Source: Polysphondylium violaceum
Taxonomy: Eukaryota > Evosea > Eumycetozoa > Dictyosteliales > Dictyosteliaceae
Reading direction: 5' to 3'
NCBI GenBank assembly: GCA_000277445.1
Contig: AJWJ01000002.1
Span: forward strand, 96,970 to 160,969
DNA: 64,000 nucleotides
Part shown: piece after piece, positions 10,801-25,024 of the stretch
Position numbering within the stretch: the first letter of the stretch is position 1
Layout of the letters: every line of letters begins with the position of its first letter
Notes under the pieces: model-generated
What the model was told of the DNA's origin: nothing
Database searches by the model: none
What the model saw: the letters and a program-made list of their open reading frames with translations, nothing else
Program-made: the position numbers and the translations under genes

Positions 10801-13800
10801 AGGCGACGAGGAGCTCGACGATGGGGCCAACTGGAAGGGAGGTGGGAACGCTCCACGGGCTTTGGCAGACGCTGGATGGCTCTGTTCATCGACCAAACAC
10901 CAATCGCCCTCGTGGGCCTCATCCAACACGATGCCATCATCTTTTTCCAGGTCCGAGGCCGAGATTTCAAACCCGACCAACCCGCTATCCGAGGCCTGTA
11001 GATCGAGGTCATCAGAGGAGGGCAGTTTGGTGACCCTTCTCAGGGCCTGGTTGTTTTTCAACACCTCATCCTGCGTCATACGGATGGTGGGTGAGCTGGT
11101 GCTGGGCGCATTTGAGATGGCCGCGCCCTGATGATCAGATCCATGGTAGTCTCTCATGAGCACTCTGTTGAGTCTAAAGCTGTTTGATATGTTGTACAAC
11201 TTCCATATTTTTTTGCCAAAGTATGCAGGCTCCATCATAAACCAGGGGGTGTCTTCTTTAGTTAAGCGATTCTCGTACAGGTGGCCCCAGAGACTCTCCA
11301 AATGGATACGAGTGTCTTGAATGAAGCTCTCAAAGTCTGTGTTGTGCTGGATCTCGTTAAACTCTAATTTCTGCGAGATGGAGATCGATTTGGTCTGTAT
11401 CTTATGAATTTTGTACAAGAGGGCCTCTTGCTGCTTGGCATGGCTGGTCTTTATCGTCTCTAACACCTTGTTTCGACGGGTCATGGTGTACACAGATGAG
11501 AGATGCGCATTCTCGCACAGGTCCTTGATTTCGTGCAACTTGTCGAGGAGGGGAATCTTGTGGAGGAGCTTGTCTTTAAAGTACTTTAGAAACTCGTAGT
11601 GGTAGTGTTGGTTGTCACTCTGCTCATTCAACGACAAGATGTTGTGCACAGCAAACAGGTTGTTGCTATTACTCGAGCTGCTTGAATTGCCCGTGATCAC
11701 GTTGCCGATGCTCTCGGCCAGTGGACCGAGGATATTGGTTGGAGAGATAAAGTTGTCAATCAAGTCACCATAGGTCTTTAACAACGATTTCAGCAATGAG
11801 ATGATAATCGACTGAGTATTGATAATGATATTGTCTTGGTAATTCTCTCTGTATCGTCTAATGATTGTAATCAGACAACAGACAATCCACATGACATGCT
11901 TGACCTGTTCCTTTTGGTCACGCTCTGAAGCCAAAATCGTTTGAATACGTATCGAGTTCTTCGAGATGATGTGGTCCATATCCTCAGAGATCATGGGCAG
12001 ACCCCACACACGTATAGCAAACACTCTCTCTTCTTCTTCCTCTTCCTCATCATCCTCTTCCTCTTGAATCACCATTTGCTTTTTAATGGTATCTGATAGT
12101 TCTCCAAAAGGTCTATCATCCTCCTCTTCATTGTTGTTGTTGTTACTATTATTATTACTACTACCACTTCCATCATCTGTACCTGTGTCTTCTCGAAGAT
12201 TGTTTAGTTGACGATTTCTATTCTTTTTGTCGTTAGAGTCCTTTTCACCATAGAAACAAGACTCGGCCTCTTGGAAAATACATAGACAGAATCTATAGAT
12301 TGTGTGAATAGAGTTCTTTGCCTTGGTAGTGTTTGATATGATGTCGATGGCAGGTAAATCAATGTTTCCTGTGTTGGCCAATGTCATGATATAGGGTGAC
12401 GGTGAAGAAATACTGCTGCTATTGTTGTTACTGCTGCTATTTGATGATTGTTGATTGGGAGAGAGCACAGCCTGAGGCACTCTGACCGTTTGAATGGATT
12501 GACTAATGTCAAAGATATCCAACAACTTGGCAACGAGACCGAAATCCTCCCATTGAGATTGAGGATTACGATGTTCGAGAATGTTCATCGTATGCGTAAA
12601 GACAAAGTCCTCAATGATGGATATGAGGTTGACATAGTTTTTCAACAATAGGGCACTGTTGTATTCACTGTTGTTGTTGTTGTTGCTGTTGCTGTTGCTC
12701 TTTAGTCCAGTCTCTAATTTCAACAAACATTCATAGAATATTCTTCGTTCAAGGGGACTGCTGTTGGGGAGGATCGAGAATATCCATGCTTGTGTCTCTT
12801 CGATATACTTCCATCCGTCCTTTTTAACGATGCAATCGAATAGCAGGATCTTGATGATACCTGTGAGGATCTCTTTGATGCCCGAGTGATAGGCACGCTG
12901 CGAAAACATTCGTGTGTTGTTGCTGTTGTTGTTGTTTGACACACCACTGCTGCTGCCTATGCCGGTGGATCGACTGTTGACACTCTGCATATTGGGCGAT
13001 ATTGGGGGCGACCATGGCGGTGACGAGGGGTTGGAGGGAGGCGTTGGCCACAATGAAAGGAACCAATATTGCCAGTGATCGCAGTCGAGGATGGCCGCCC
13101 TGAGGCTGCGCAAGTGCTTGAGACACAGGAATATCTCGTTGAGGATCTTTTGCTGCAGAGGTGGCGAGGCACGCTGGGCGAGCTTGCATATCACCTGGAT
13201 GGCAGTGATGTTGATGTGCTGTTGTTGCTGTTGTTGATTGTGCTGCTGCTGTTGACTGTGCTGTTGCTGCTTTCTCTTAAAATCGCTACCATCGTCTTTG
13301 CCGCTCTTTTTATTCGACATCTCCTCGCCGACGAGATCCAGGAGCGGGGAATTGGCCATCTCAGCAATGCTTGATGTGACATTGTCGACCACAATCTCGG
13401 CCAAGCCTCTGTAGACCAGATCGGTCATTTCAAAGTCCTTTAAGGCGTCGCCGACATAGTGCAAGATATCTTCAAGCGATGTCTTGGATTTCAGCGACAA
13501 CCTGTGACTGGAACTAAAGCCATCGCTCAAGTACTTGCCAATGATCTTGATGACCAGCACCTGGATGACCTTATTGTCCCTGGTCAAGAGACCCAGCAAC
13601 GAGCGTATGTCGCCCACGGCCTCAAAGCTAGATATGAATCCCTTGAATATATCATAACCGCCTTCACCTGCACCCGCCACAACTCCACCATTCACGCTGC
13701 CACTACTATCGAAAAACTGACTACTGCTGCTACTCTGTTGTTGCAGCGACGGTGTGAGGAACAGGTTCTTTAATATGATATTCAAACTCTCGATCACCAC

Positions 13801-16385
13801 GACCGAGTTACATCCCGTGTCTTGAATAAACTGTATCAGTTCTTGGATCTCGGGTATCTCTTTATCAGAAATCGACGATCTAATGATGATTTTAATTATA
13901 TCAAATAAAAATGATATAATCTCTTTTGTATCATCCACATAAATGCCATCACTTGACGATGGCGATTGTTGATGCTGTTGATCCACATGACTACTACTGC
14001 TACCACTTATATTACTACTACTTTCTTGAATATTACTAAAACATATTCTCTTGCCATCACATTCATCAGTATGTGGATAATAATATTTTATACAATCCAA
14101 TATATATCTAACTTTTATACTTTCTCTAAAATACTATTAATGATTCACATAGATATATTAGTATATATATCTAAATCTATATCCAAATCCATATATCTAA
14201 ATAATTGTATGCATACCTGAGGATTTAAACTAACTTTATATACAAGCATTCTTAATAATAGAATTTGAAATTGTTTGGAAACATGAATCCAAATATCAAA
14301 ATTGAATAAAATACCTTTATAAATCATTGTTTTTAAATTATCTATATTAATGTATTTGTTATAGAGTGTTAATATCATTACCATCATCAATATCTAAATT
14401 TGTTTTATATATCTAAATTTACCATTTTTTTCAAAACAAGAATCAATTAAATGATCGAGTGATAAGAGTAAAGATTCAAATTCCTCTTTTGGAAATGTTT
14501 CATATTGATAATTACGATTATATACAAATATCTTTTCAATCAATAATCCCAATATCTGTACACCATTGCATTTGATCATTTCCTCTTGATTTCTTTTATC
14601 ATCTTTCATTAAATGTGATATAAAAGATATAATCATTGACAATGAAGGATACTGAATCTTTAATGATAATTGAATGAAATCTATATTATTATTATTACTA
14701 TTACTATTACTATTATTATTATTACTACTCTCACTATTACTACATTCTATATTATTATTGCTGTTATTATTATTACTCGAATTTGAATTTGTACTATTGG
14801 TTGATATATTTAAAAATGGTCTACTACTATTACTGTTGGTTGAAATAATGGTTGGATTTGAATTATCAAATTGTTGTTCGGAAATTGATTGAAGGAGTGG
14901 AAAGAGGATTTGAGGGCCTCCAATCAAATAGATAGAGTCTTTGATGGAGAAGGTGGAATGGATTTTGAGGTCGCCCATCGAAAAGGCATTTATCGATTGG
15001 TCGGGCTCCTTGCTTCCCAGACCGTGGCAAACACCGCCAAAAAAGGATTTGGGCGAAAAGGTGAACAAGACAATCTTTTTGTTTTTCAAGAGATAGTTGG
15101 AGCCCTTTTTGTAGGTGGCCAGGACCTCGGCGTCGGTGAGGGAGGTCGAGAGCATGGAAAATGAGCCGAGCTGGCACTTGATGCTTGTCTCGAGATTGGG
15201 GGACTGATTGATCGAGTTGCTGTGCATGGTGCCAATCGAACATATATTGAGCACCTTGGTGGTGGAGGGATACTTGATTTGGGAGCTGTGGATGAGGCGT
15301 GCGTCGAGGTACACCGAAAAGGTGGTGTTGGCTGGCATCAGCGAGAGGCCCCATTTCTTGGACGACTGCGTGATCACCAGATGGCACCAGCGATTCGTGG
15401 GAAACGACGATGTGCCCACCTGGACCTTGGTCTTGGAGTTGACGCGGATGGTCAGCAGCGATCGCTCGAAATAGGCCTCGAGGCCCGACCCCTTTTCATT
15501 GAGAAACGAGAACAATCGGGGCTCATAGTGGCGCGCATGGACATGAGGTGGTGGCGAAAAGGACTCGATGTTGATCCACATGCTCACAGTGTACCCGTGC
15601 GCAGAGATCTTTCCGATGGGGTCCACAATCAAGCCCGAGTTGACACCGTCCATATAAAACACTGATGAAGGGCCTTTCTTTAGCGTCATTTGGTCCAACA
15701 CACGCATGAGATGCGGTAGACCTTGTTGAAGAAAGTAGTGGGTGGGTTTAGCTATAGCTCCGCCAGCACCTCTATTCCCACTGCACAGATAATGTTTGTC
15801 AAATAGTGACAACATACTTTTCAACTGTTCCACCGAGATATGCTGTGTTCCCAATACCTGCACCAACTCTAGTATCTGTAAAAACAAACCTTCATTATCA
15901 ATGCTCGGTAATAAATAAATCAACTGATCTAAAATTAAAACTCCACTATTACCATTACTACTATTACTACTCTGTTGTTGCTGTTGTATATTCTTGTAAT
16001 AAAACAGTAGATTGATGATATTATTTGAAGATAAAGTAAACAGTACGATCAATTGATCGATTATCTTTGATTTAACAAATGTAGATGTTGAATCATTTCC
16101 CAATATCTTTAATATATCATTAATTTTCGAATAATCTTTTATAACTATATCATCTTGTTGTTGTTGCTGTTGTTGTGGCTGGTTATTACTCGAACGAACA
16201 TTACTATTACTATTACTACTACTAGCATTACTTTTACCAAGTAATTGTGAAAATAAATCTAAAACTACTCTCTTTTCATTCTCTAGTCTTTGTATAACAT
16301 CATTATCATTGTATTGACTAAAACTATTACCACTACCACTGTATCTTCTTTCACTATTTAAGCTATTGTTTATATTCCTACTCAT
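7900..16385 (-). CDS. BEACH domain protein of the Lvs family (PH-BEACH-WD40)
   Basis: Three exons: 14423-16385, 14217-14341 and 7900-14133. The introns (14342-14422 and 14134-14216) have GTAAAT/ATATAG and GTATGC/AATAG borders, and the phases (1, then 0) join to give 2,773 residues. A LamG/ConA-like domain lies near residues 237-425 (GYTVSMWINIESF, RWCHLVITQS). An acidic and Asn-rich middle region follows, then a PH-BEACH linker domain (~1860-1985). The BEACH domain (~1990-2275) has WKRREISNFEYLMTLNTIAG, YPVFPWIIADY, the HYSSSGSVMFFLMR block and the HHWIDLIFGYKQ block. The C-terminal WD40 repeats (~2400-2773) include GSEDTTAIVWEME and LSGSKDGQVIIHSL. Such proteins act in vesicle trafficking, contractile vacuole or lysosome function and cytokinesis (family knowledge). 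Which Lvs paralogue this is cannot be fixed by eye. Confidence 0.9.
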
Positions 16386-18018
16386 TTTATTATTAAATGA
16401 ATATCATAGATATACATTCAGTGGGAGCTATTTATATCTATCTATTTATATCTATTTATACAATCTATCTATGATAGTGATCTAGTCACTGTATACTATT
16501 GAGTGAACTGTGGGAGATTTGTACCTAAACTACTCTCTCTCTTTTCCTGTCTAATTATATATATATATCTATGTACACACAAAAATCTTTCTAACTTCAA
16601 AAAATTTCATAGAAAAAAAAAAAATAAAAAAAAAGTCTGTATTTGTGAGATTCACCACCCAGTTGGGCTTAACCGCACTATTATAGGACAGAGGCAAAGT
16701 ACATCTTTACACCTTACTCTGAGTCTCCGCATCAGCAAGTACTTGTAGAGTATTGTTTTAAATATATCAAACTACACGAAGATGAATGTTGAGTACTCTA
16801 TCACAGCACTCATTCTTCATGCGGGATGCATCACTCATTGTTATAAATCACATGCAAAGTTAAAAAAAAAAAATCGTAAAAACGAGCTTAAAATAATGAG
16901 AAAAGACTTGGTGTATGCCAAGATTAATATAATGTGGTGCGTGATGTTGCTTATTAATCATTATTGAACCCTATCAAAGCCAAAAATCAGCAAATCAATT
17001 AAAATTAATATCATAATCAATTTCAAGTTCAAGAGGGGATAAATGATGTTGGTATGATATATGAGATCAGGGATTATAATCTTGATTATTTCGTTATTCA
17101 GTGGCAACACAAAATCGATTCACATCAATCACTTGCTTCAAGACTATTAAATTCAAGGAAATCATTTGTTGTTTCAAAGTTTGGCGCCTCTGTCCTATTT
17201 TTAGTTCACTCTGTGTGGAAAAAAAATTGTGTAAAAAAAATAAAAAAAAATAAATTACACCAAAAACTTTCAAAGGATTTCACGGCAAATTGATTGATTG
17301 GCCATAGAATAAATTTATGTGTGTTAACTGAATTCATCGCTTCGCACTGTTATCTTATCTACAAACCATTACACATCACATATAACTCATCTAATTACAG
17401 ACAGATACAAACTCCATATCCACATTTCATTCCCATCATTACACTGAAAAAATCTTGATTGAATACAGTAACAGCAAGAATCAATTTTTTAATTTTTTTT
17501 AAATTTTTATTATTTTATTTTTCAACACAAACACACACACACATATACACACATCCAATACTGCAACACCGCCCACCCATCATAGCAAGCTAAAATCTAA
17601 TCAAAAATTTTATAAAAAAAAAAAAAAAAGGAAAACAACAAGATACTTTTGCTGCTTGATTAAATACACATCACCTATATATATTTTTATCAAACTAAAA
17701 AAGGGAACACACCCTTATCACCTTGTATTATATCACACACTAAATAAAGATATCTATCTCATATTTGGTTTAAAATCCTTTTATATAGATATCTCTAATA
17801 TCATTATCATACCATTTATTTATAGATCACCCATCTGCCTATCCTATCTAGATTTCACATTCTCCATTTATATTACATATATACATCTCTATCTATCTAT
17901 CTATCTATTCACACATATACATCATTTATATCTATTCAAAACACCCTATCTACACATATACCAATACCACCACCACCTTATATACATACAACATACACAC
18001 TACATATAACAATAGAAA
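16386..18018. other. Long AT-rich intergenic region with microsatellite
   Basis: A 1.6-kb divergent promoter region between the BEACH gene (minus) and the kinase gene (plus). It contains A-runs, a TATC microsatellite at about 17890-17908, and CA-rich tracts near 17525 and 17920-18000. A slightly GC-richer patch at about 16635-16745 is unexplained. Several short open frames here are AT-driven and lack coding character, so I call no gene. Confidence 0.6.
17885..17910. repeat. TATC microsatellite
   Basis: Short tandem array of the tetranucleotide TATC in the promoter-side spacer of the kinase gene. It is simple-sequence DNA with no CRISPR-like or coding features. Confidence 0.8.
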
Positions 18019-19298
<1,280 letters not shown>

Positions 19299-20303
19299 TA
19301 GTACTTTACCGTTGTTGAATAACAAGTAGTAATATAATAATAAATGAATTTAAATCAAAATAATAATAACAATCACATGTGCGTTCAAACTGAGAGGGTG
19401 CATCTCCTGATATTTAATATTAAATATAGTAAACTATGATGACGATGACGACGAATGAAAATATTTCAGAAAGAAATTAAATATCGGCAATTGGTTCTAG
19501 TACAATTGTAGAAGAGGACCTTTGGGGTATGGACTAGCCTCCGACCAACACCCCGAAGGGGCGTCATGGGGAATTAATATAGAATTTCACACAAAGGCAC
19601 TACCTTTTCATTACTCAAGAATAGCTTTCATCTGAAAATATAATAGAGCAAATAGAGCCTTTGAGGCTTTTGTAGATTGTGTGCATTGTCTTGAAAATAT
19701 CTCAAAAAAAATATCCAAAAAAACAGAATTGTAGATTTTTAGATTTTTTTTTTTCTTTTTTTTTCTGAACCAAGCTCGCTACAGAATATCTGATTTTTTT
19801 CTTATTCTGTTGTGAAAAAGAATAGAGTATCATTCAATAATATGCCTTACACAAAATTCTAATTATATTAATAATAGGGGGCGTGGAACAGGGTGACCAG
19901 CAATGTTTTAGTAATAAAATACTCATCATCTCATACACAAATTAAGATTTATACACAGGACTTTAATTTTATACCGGCACAAATCATCAATCAGACTGCG
20001 TTTTAATGTTTTCTCAAAAAATTTCGGTTATTTAATTTTAAAAGTCAGATATTTATTTTATAAAATATTTTCAATTTTTTTAATTATTTTTTTAATATTT
20101 TTTCTTTCCTTGGAAAGCGAATCAATAAAAAAAATTTTTACACGAAATCCATTTCCGCTTAAAGGATTTTTTTTTTCATCTTAATAATCAGAATTTTTAT
20201 TTTTATTTTTAAATATCCTTCAAATCGATATTTATTTTTATTTTTAGAGTGTAATATTATTTGTTTGAATTAATTATTTATTTGTATATATAAAAAAAAG
20301 AAA
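19299..20303. other. AT-rich intergenic region with two GC-rich islets
   Basis: Spacer of 1.0 kb with homopolymer T runs and no convincing open frame. Two GC-richer islets stand out: about 19510-19580, holding a CCCCGAAGGGG hairpin, and about 19876-19910. They may be remnants or an unrecognised non-coding RNA; the first is listed separately. Confidence 0.55.
19510..19580. other. GC-rich structured islet, possible ncRNA
   Basis: In otherwise very AT-rich DNA this 70-bp islet contains a perfect CCCC-GAA-GGGG hairpin (19551-19561). It also contains a GGGGT run at 19524-19528 that can pair alternatively with the following ACCCC. No open frame fits. I see no tRNA, U-snRNA or SRP signature. Calling it an RNA is inference. 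Confidence 0.2.
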
Positions 20304-22664
20304 ATGAGTACTTTGGATCAATATTTAAGGGCAATTGGCCTTGATTCGTATCAATCTATACTTATTGATAATGGTAAGTGATAAACAATTAATTATTATT
20401 CTGCTTTACATTATTATTAATAAATAATTATTTTTAAAATAAAAGGATATGATGATCCAGATATTATTGCAGAGTTAACTGAAGATGATTTGGTGGCTGT
20501 TGGAGTAAAGAAAGGACATGCCAAAAGAGCATTTTTAAAAGTAAAAGAGTTGTCAGGTGCACATTCCAATGCAAGTGTTTCTGTTACATTTAATGCATCA
20601 CCAGATACTGGTTCAAATAGTAATGGCAGTGGTAGTATTACTGTCACAAGTACAAATAGCAGCAGCAACAATGCACCTCCACCAAGAGCAAGTAAAATTT
20701 CAATTGGAAAAAATAAAGATGAAGATGACGATTCTGATGATGATGAAAAGAGTCCAGCCTCTTATGATGGTCCAATTCTTCAAAGTAAAGTATTGTATGA
20801 AGGTTTCTTACAAAAAAAAGGTAACGAAGGTTTCTTTGGTTCCAAAATGTGGCAAAAGAGATACTTCAAAGTCTATGAAGAGGGTAGACTTGCCTACTAC
20901 AAACATGCCAATGTGGTATCACCAATCAATGTCATTGAACTCAGAGGCAGTTTGAATTGTGATGATATGGAGGGTAAACCATTGGCCTTTAAGCTCTCTA
21001 TGAAGACATCTGCTCGTGTGTACTATCTTTTGGCCCCAAACGCTGATGCCAAAAATAAATGGGCTCAAGTATTGAAACAACACATCACTCCTCCAGTCGT
21101 TCCAAAGAAAATTGATCCAAATGAAATTAGACCCTATCTTCAACATACTGAAGAGCCCCCTCAAGCCGCCAGCTCTAGATTTGATTCACCACTCTCTTGG
21201 GACGTTAAAGAAAAAGAATCTCTTGAAGGTGATCTTAGACTTCACATTCACAGCAATGGTACCGTGTTTGCCGAGGAAACTAGAACCATTGAAATTGATA
21301 ATGAAGATGGTCAAGTTTGGATCCACAATCTTCCCAAAACTATTGATGAAAAAACTGTTCATTTCCTTTCACTCACTGAACCAACTGCCTTTGTTTTGGA
21401 ACAAAACTATTACAACGATGCCCAAACCCCAGAAAAAATGCTCTCCAAGCTCATTGGCAAACTCATCGAGATTCAAGTACCACGTGACGAGTCTTTTGAA
21501 TTTATCACATTAAAAGGTCACCTCATCTATCTCGCCAAACAAAAGACCTACGCCCTCAATAACAAAGAAACCAATTCAGTTCATTTCCTCAAGACCACTG
21601 AAAACATTTCCTTTAATCTCTTGGAGAACGAATTGGATCCAATCTTTAGAGATTCCTCATTGGAATGGACCATCAAAGCCAACGAAAAGAAACATTTGGC
21701 CAAGATCTCATACAATAGCAAAGATTTATTCAAATGGTATGCCAATTATATCTCTATTTTGAATCCAAGAGAAACAGAAATGGAATTCCGTGGTTGGTTT
21801 ACTATTAAAAATAAATCTGGTAAGACTTATGAAAAGACAAATGTCATCCTCGTTCGTGAACCAGAGGAAAAAACTGAAGAGCCAAAGAAGGAAGAAGAGG
21901 AAAGTTCATTACCTCTTCCAAAATTGGGTGGATTCAAATTGGGTAAACTTCCAGGTCTTTCACTTGGTGGTTCAAGTGCCCCTCCACCTGCTCCAGAAAA
22001 AAGAGTATACAAATATCCAGTCGACCACAAGACCACCCTTGTCGATGGTGAATCCAAACAAATATGCTTTGTCAGCGCCAAAATCCCAGTCAAATCTTTG
22101 GATATTATTAAATTTGACACACCAAAATACACCAAATACGCCTCAGTTGGCAAAGATCATGGAGTCGATGCCAAAGTTGGTACTGTCAACTCTTCTGTTA
22201 TTTTCACTTGGGACAAACCATACTGTTTACCAGCTGGTGAAATGAAGGTACAAAGATACTGTAAAGATAATTTTGGTTCCGATATTCTCAACACCTTTAA
22301 TCTCTCTCACTATAACACTGGCGATATCATTGTCCTCCCACTCCAACCACTTGGCAGAGTTAGTGCCACCAGAGCTCAAACAGGTTTCAATTTTGATCTT
22401 GATAACCTCTATATCGTAGAAACCTTTGAAATTAAAGTAATGAACGGAAGAGAAGAACCAGTACGTGTTATTGTTGAAGAAAATCTTCATAGATGGCAAT
22501 TCTGGGAGATTACCTATAGCAGTCCAAAACACACTAATCATCCAACTCACTCTAGAAAGATTCAATGGACTCTCAATATCCCTCCTTTGGATGGTGTCAC
22601 TATTAACTACTCTGTGTTCTACAGTGGTCTTTCTCTCCCAGACTCAATGTTGCCAAAAAAATAA
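20304..22664 (+). CDS. SAM-PH-DUF4139 domain protein
   Basis: Two exons, 20304-20373 and 20446-22664; the 72-nt phase-1 intron gives 762 residues. Residues 1-62 form a SAM domain (LDQYLRAIGLDSYQSILIDNGYDD...LVAVGVKKGHAKRAFLKV). A Ser/Asn/Asp-rich linker leads to a PH domain at ~134-238 (LYEGFLQKKGNEGFF, WQKRYFKVYEEGRLAYYK, ending NKWAQVLKQH). The rest (~265-762) matches a DUF4139-type protein: VWIHNLPKTIDEKTV near its start, a YNSKDLFKWYANYISIL strand with GWFTIKNKSGKTY, then LPAGEMKVQR, RAQTGFNF, and terminal RKIQWTLNIPPLDGVTINY. A proline-rich patch (~SAPPPAPEK) splits the DUF4139 halves. Membrane phosphoinositide binding is likely through PH. The function of DUF4139 is unknown. Confidence 0.75.
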
Positions 22665-22784
22665 TTTAATTTCAATATACCATATAAAGATATAAATAAA
22701 TTTTAAAAATAGTACTAAAAGAGTATTATTGGTCATATATTAATAATTTAAATTATTCTATTATTATCTCTTTTTTATTTATGA

Positions 22785-23144
22785 TTAAATGCTAATATCT
22801 TTAGATTAGTAATCCTTTATGGTGAAAAGAATAACAAATTTCTAGAGCTGTTAGGTAAACTACAAGTTACTGATGACAATCAAAGAAATAACAAGATTGA
22901 AAACATAAGGATCCTATGGGAGCAATTTAAATTCCTTATTGCTTGTGCCCAAGTTTCTTATGGTATAACAGAAAAGGTCTACATGATGTCTTTACTAATG
23001 GAAATGTTACTTCTTACATACATACATATTCTAGTATATCATGTTGGTTTTTTCATTGAAAAGTTTAAAAATCTGGAGAAACTCGGAAGTCATCTTCTTC
23101 ATTTTGATCACTTTCATTCTCACTATCTTATGACCTTATTATAA
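22785..23144 (+). pseudogene. Orphan coding-like fragment (unknown family)
   Basis: Open for 119 codons with no start codon near its upstream end, which follows an in-frame TGA at 22782. The first ~75 codons look protein-like, with mixed charged and hydrophobic residues (FLELLGKLQVTDDNQ, ENIRILWEQFKFLIACAQ); the rest becomes AT-driven. A TTTAG at 22800-22804 could be a splice acceptor, so a missed exon of an unknown gene is the alternative. No family is recognised. Confidence 0.3.
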
Positions 23145-23486
23145 ATCTTCAATAAAATTGTATACTTGGTTGATTTCATCCTCGCTGTTGAGGTGTTGTT
23201 TTTTACAAATCAATACACTATGATAATCTCCAATAGTTACTATTGGTAAAGGACTTGTTTCAGTTACTTTATTACATACACAACACTTTTTACCAATAAT
23301 TCGTAGTCCTTCTTCTCTAGGTTTTTGAAGTGTTGTTGATGTAGGTGTTGGTTGTGAGAAGTTGGAGGTGGTTTTTGTTGAGGGAGTTGAAGATAAATAG
23401 AACGATGGTTGTTGAGGCTGGGTAATAGTGTTATGATATATAGGTTTTGCATTTGCCCTGGCATCTAATACATGTACAGAAACGAA
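23070..23486 (-). pseudogene. Decayed gene fragment with Cys-rich motif and acidic tail
   Basis: A minus-strand frame is open from 23486 to TAA at 23139 (115 codons) but has no ATG. It has clear coding character: a Pro/Ser/Thr/Gln-rich leader, then KKCCVCNKVTE with a possible zinc-binding Cys pair and ICKKQHLNSEDEINQVYNF. Beyond the stop, another frame encodes an acidic run (DSENESDQNEEDDF) ending at about 23070, which suggests the original reading frame has been broken. Either a pseudogene or the 3' exon of a gene with an unseen upstream exon. Confidence 0.35.
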
Positions 23487-23897
23487 TCATTGAATTCCGA
23501 TCACAATAGTTACAATAGCATGCTATTATATGATGATCTATCATCTTTCAGGTATTTCTTCATCACAAAACATATACGAGACATATTGTATACATATATA
23601 TATATATATATATTAAAAAAGAAATTTAACGGTTTTTTCAAATATTCAAATTTTTCAAAAAAATGAGAAGACCTTGACAATCTTCTCCGGAATTGATTCT
23701 GATTCTTTTTATTTTTATTTTTTTTATTTTTTCAAAAAAATATCGATCCTCATTCCGGTATAAAGTAACTTCTTTTAAGAATAAAGTACCTTCTTTTAAG
23801 AATAAAATAACTATCTTGTTAAAGTGGTATAAATACAAAATGAATTATTTCGATTTTCATTCAATATCAAAATAAAATATATTTACAAATACAAACA

Positions 23898-24558
23898 ATG
23901 TCCCCATTAAATAAGAGAATTCAAATTATTATAGGTAGTACTAGATCAGCAAGGGTTGGAGATCAAGTTGGAGAGTATGTCAAACAAGTAGTTCAAGAAA
24001 ACAGCCCATCGTTTTATGAATATGAAATTGTAGATTTACGTGACCATCCATTACCTTTTTTCGATGAGGTTGCCATTCCTGCTTACAAAACATATGCTAA
24101 AGATCATACTTTTAAATGGAGTTCCAAAATTAGTGAAGCAGATGCTTTTATTTTTGTTTCACCAGAATATAATGGATCTATCCCAGCTGTCTTAAAAAAT
24201 GCCATTGACTTTTTATATCAAGAATGTAAGTAATTTAGTTATTCTTTGTTCGACAATACAATCATATTAATTTAAATATCTTATAATAGGGAAAAATAAA
24301 CCAACTGTTATCGTGAGTTATGCAAACAAGGGTGGATCAGGAGCAGCAGCGAACCTTAGAGCCATAACCACTAGGATTGGTATGAAAGTTGCTGAGACTA
24401 TGCCGGCATTAATCTCCACAAACGATGTGCGTGATCCAGCTACCAATAGAATTGCTGACACTAACAAAGCGTTTGCACCCCAAAAAGAATCAATTATACA
24501 AGCAGCGAAAGAATTAATTGAATTAATTAATTCTACTGCTGTCACGAGTGCTGCTTAA
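23898..24558 (+). CDS. NADPH-dependent FMN reductase (flavodoxin-like)
   Basis: Two exons, 23898-24225 and 24290-24558. The 64-nt intron (GTAAGT/ATAATAG, phase 1) restores a Trp in LYQEW-KNKP and gives 198 residues. The N-terminal IIIGSTRSARVGDQV is the phosphate-binding loop of the NADPH-dependent FMN reductase family, and SPEYNGSIPAVLKNAIDF is the conserved flavin-ring loop. The rest completes a flavodoxin-like alpha/beta fold, with SYANKGGSGAA before the last helix. It probably reduces flavin or quinone-type substrates in the cytosol; no signal peptide is seen. The substrate is unknown. Confidence 0.9.
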
Positions 24559-25024
24559 TAATATAAAATAAATTTATATAGATTTATTTTAAAATAAATT
24601 GTTATTCAAATGCCATGCTTGAAAGATCTAACAGATAAGCATCCCAATGATAACCAAACAATTTGGTATTCTGTTTATAAATATTCAACGTATTCACCTT
24701 TTTTCATTTTAAATTTTGTTTAAACATTGATATTAATGTTTTATTTATAAAAGTGTTGTTGGAAAACCATTCCAAATTATTATATAACGCCTATAGAAGG
24801 GGTATACTTTTCTGAAATGATATGATTTTTCACACTCTTTGACATACCAAAAGATAAAAAAATAATGGGGGTAGAAAAGTATTGAGATATAATTGATCTC
24901 AGATTTTTTCCATAATTGGTTTATTATTTTTCGAGAGGTGATTATTTGTTACTAAATCGTTCTTAGATCAAAAATGTTGTGTTTAAAAAAAAAAAATTGT
25001 TTCATTTTGTTTTTATTTTTAAAG
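24559..25024. other. Intergenic spacer upstream of P450 gene 1
   Basis: AT-rich 466-bp spacer with no coding-like frame. A TGGGGGTAG run near 24867 is the only GC-rich spot. Confidence 0.6.

Noticed and set aside
8769-13394. Many long frames on both strands within the BEACH gene
   Set aside because: They are shadows of a GC-rich real exon; the BEACH, PH and WD40 motifs lie in one frame only.
17885-17910. TATC array as a possible CRISPR-like or regulatory array
   Set aside because: It is a plain microsatellite without spacers.
16503-18009. Several 60-117-codon plus-strand frames before the kinase gene
   Set aside because: Composition is Ile/Tyr/Lys-rich from AT bias and microsatellite sequence; no motifs or splice logic.
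19840-19860. CCTTACACAA as a Class I ncRNA motif
   Set aside because: It differs from the CCUUACAGCAA consensus, and I find no flanking stem or upstream DUSE-like box.
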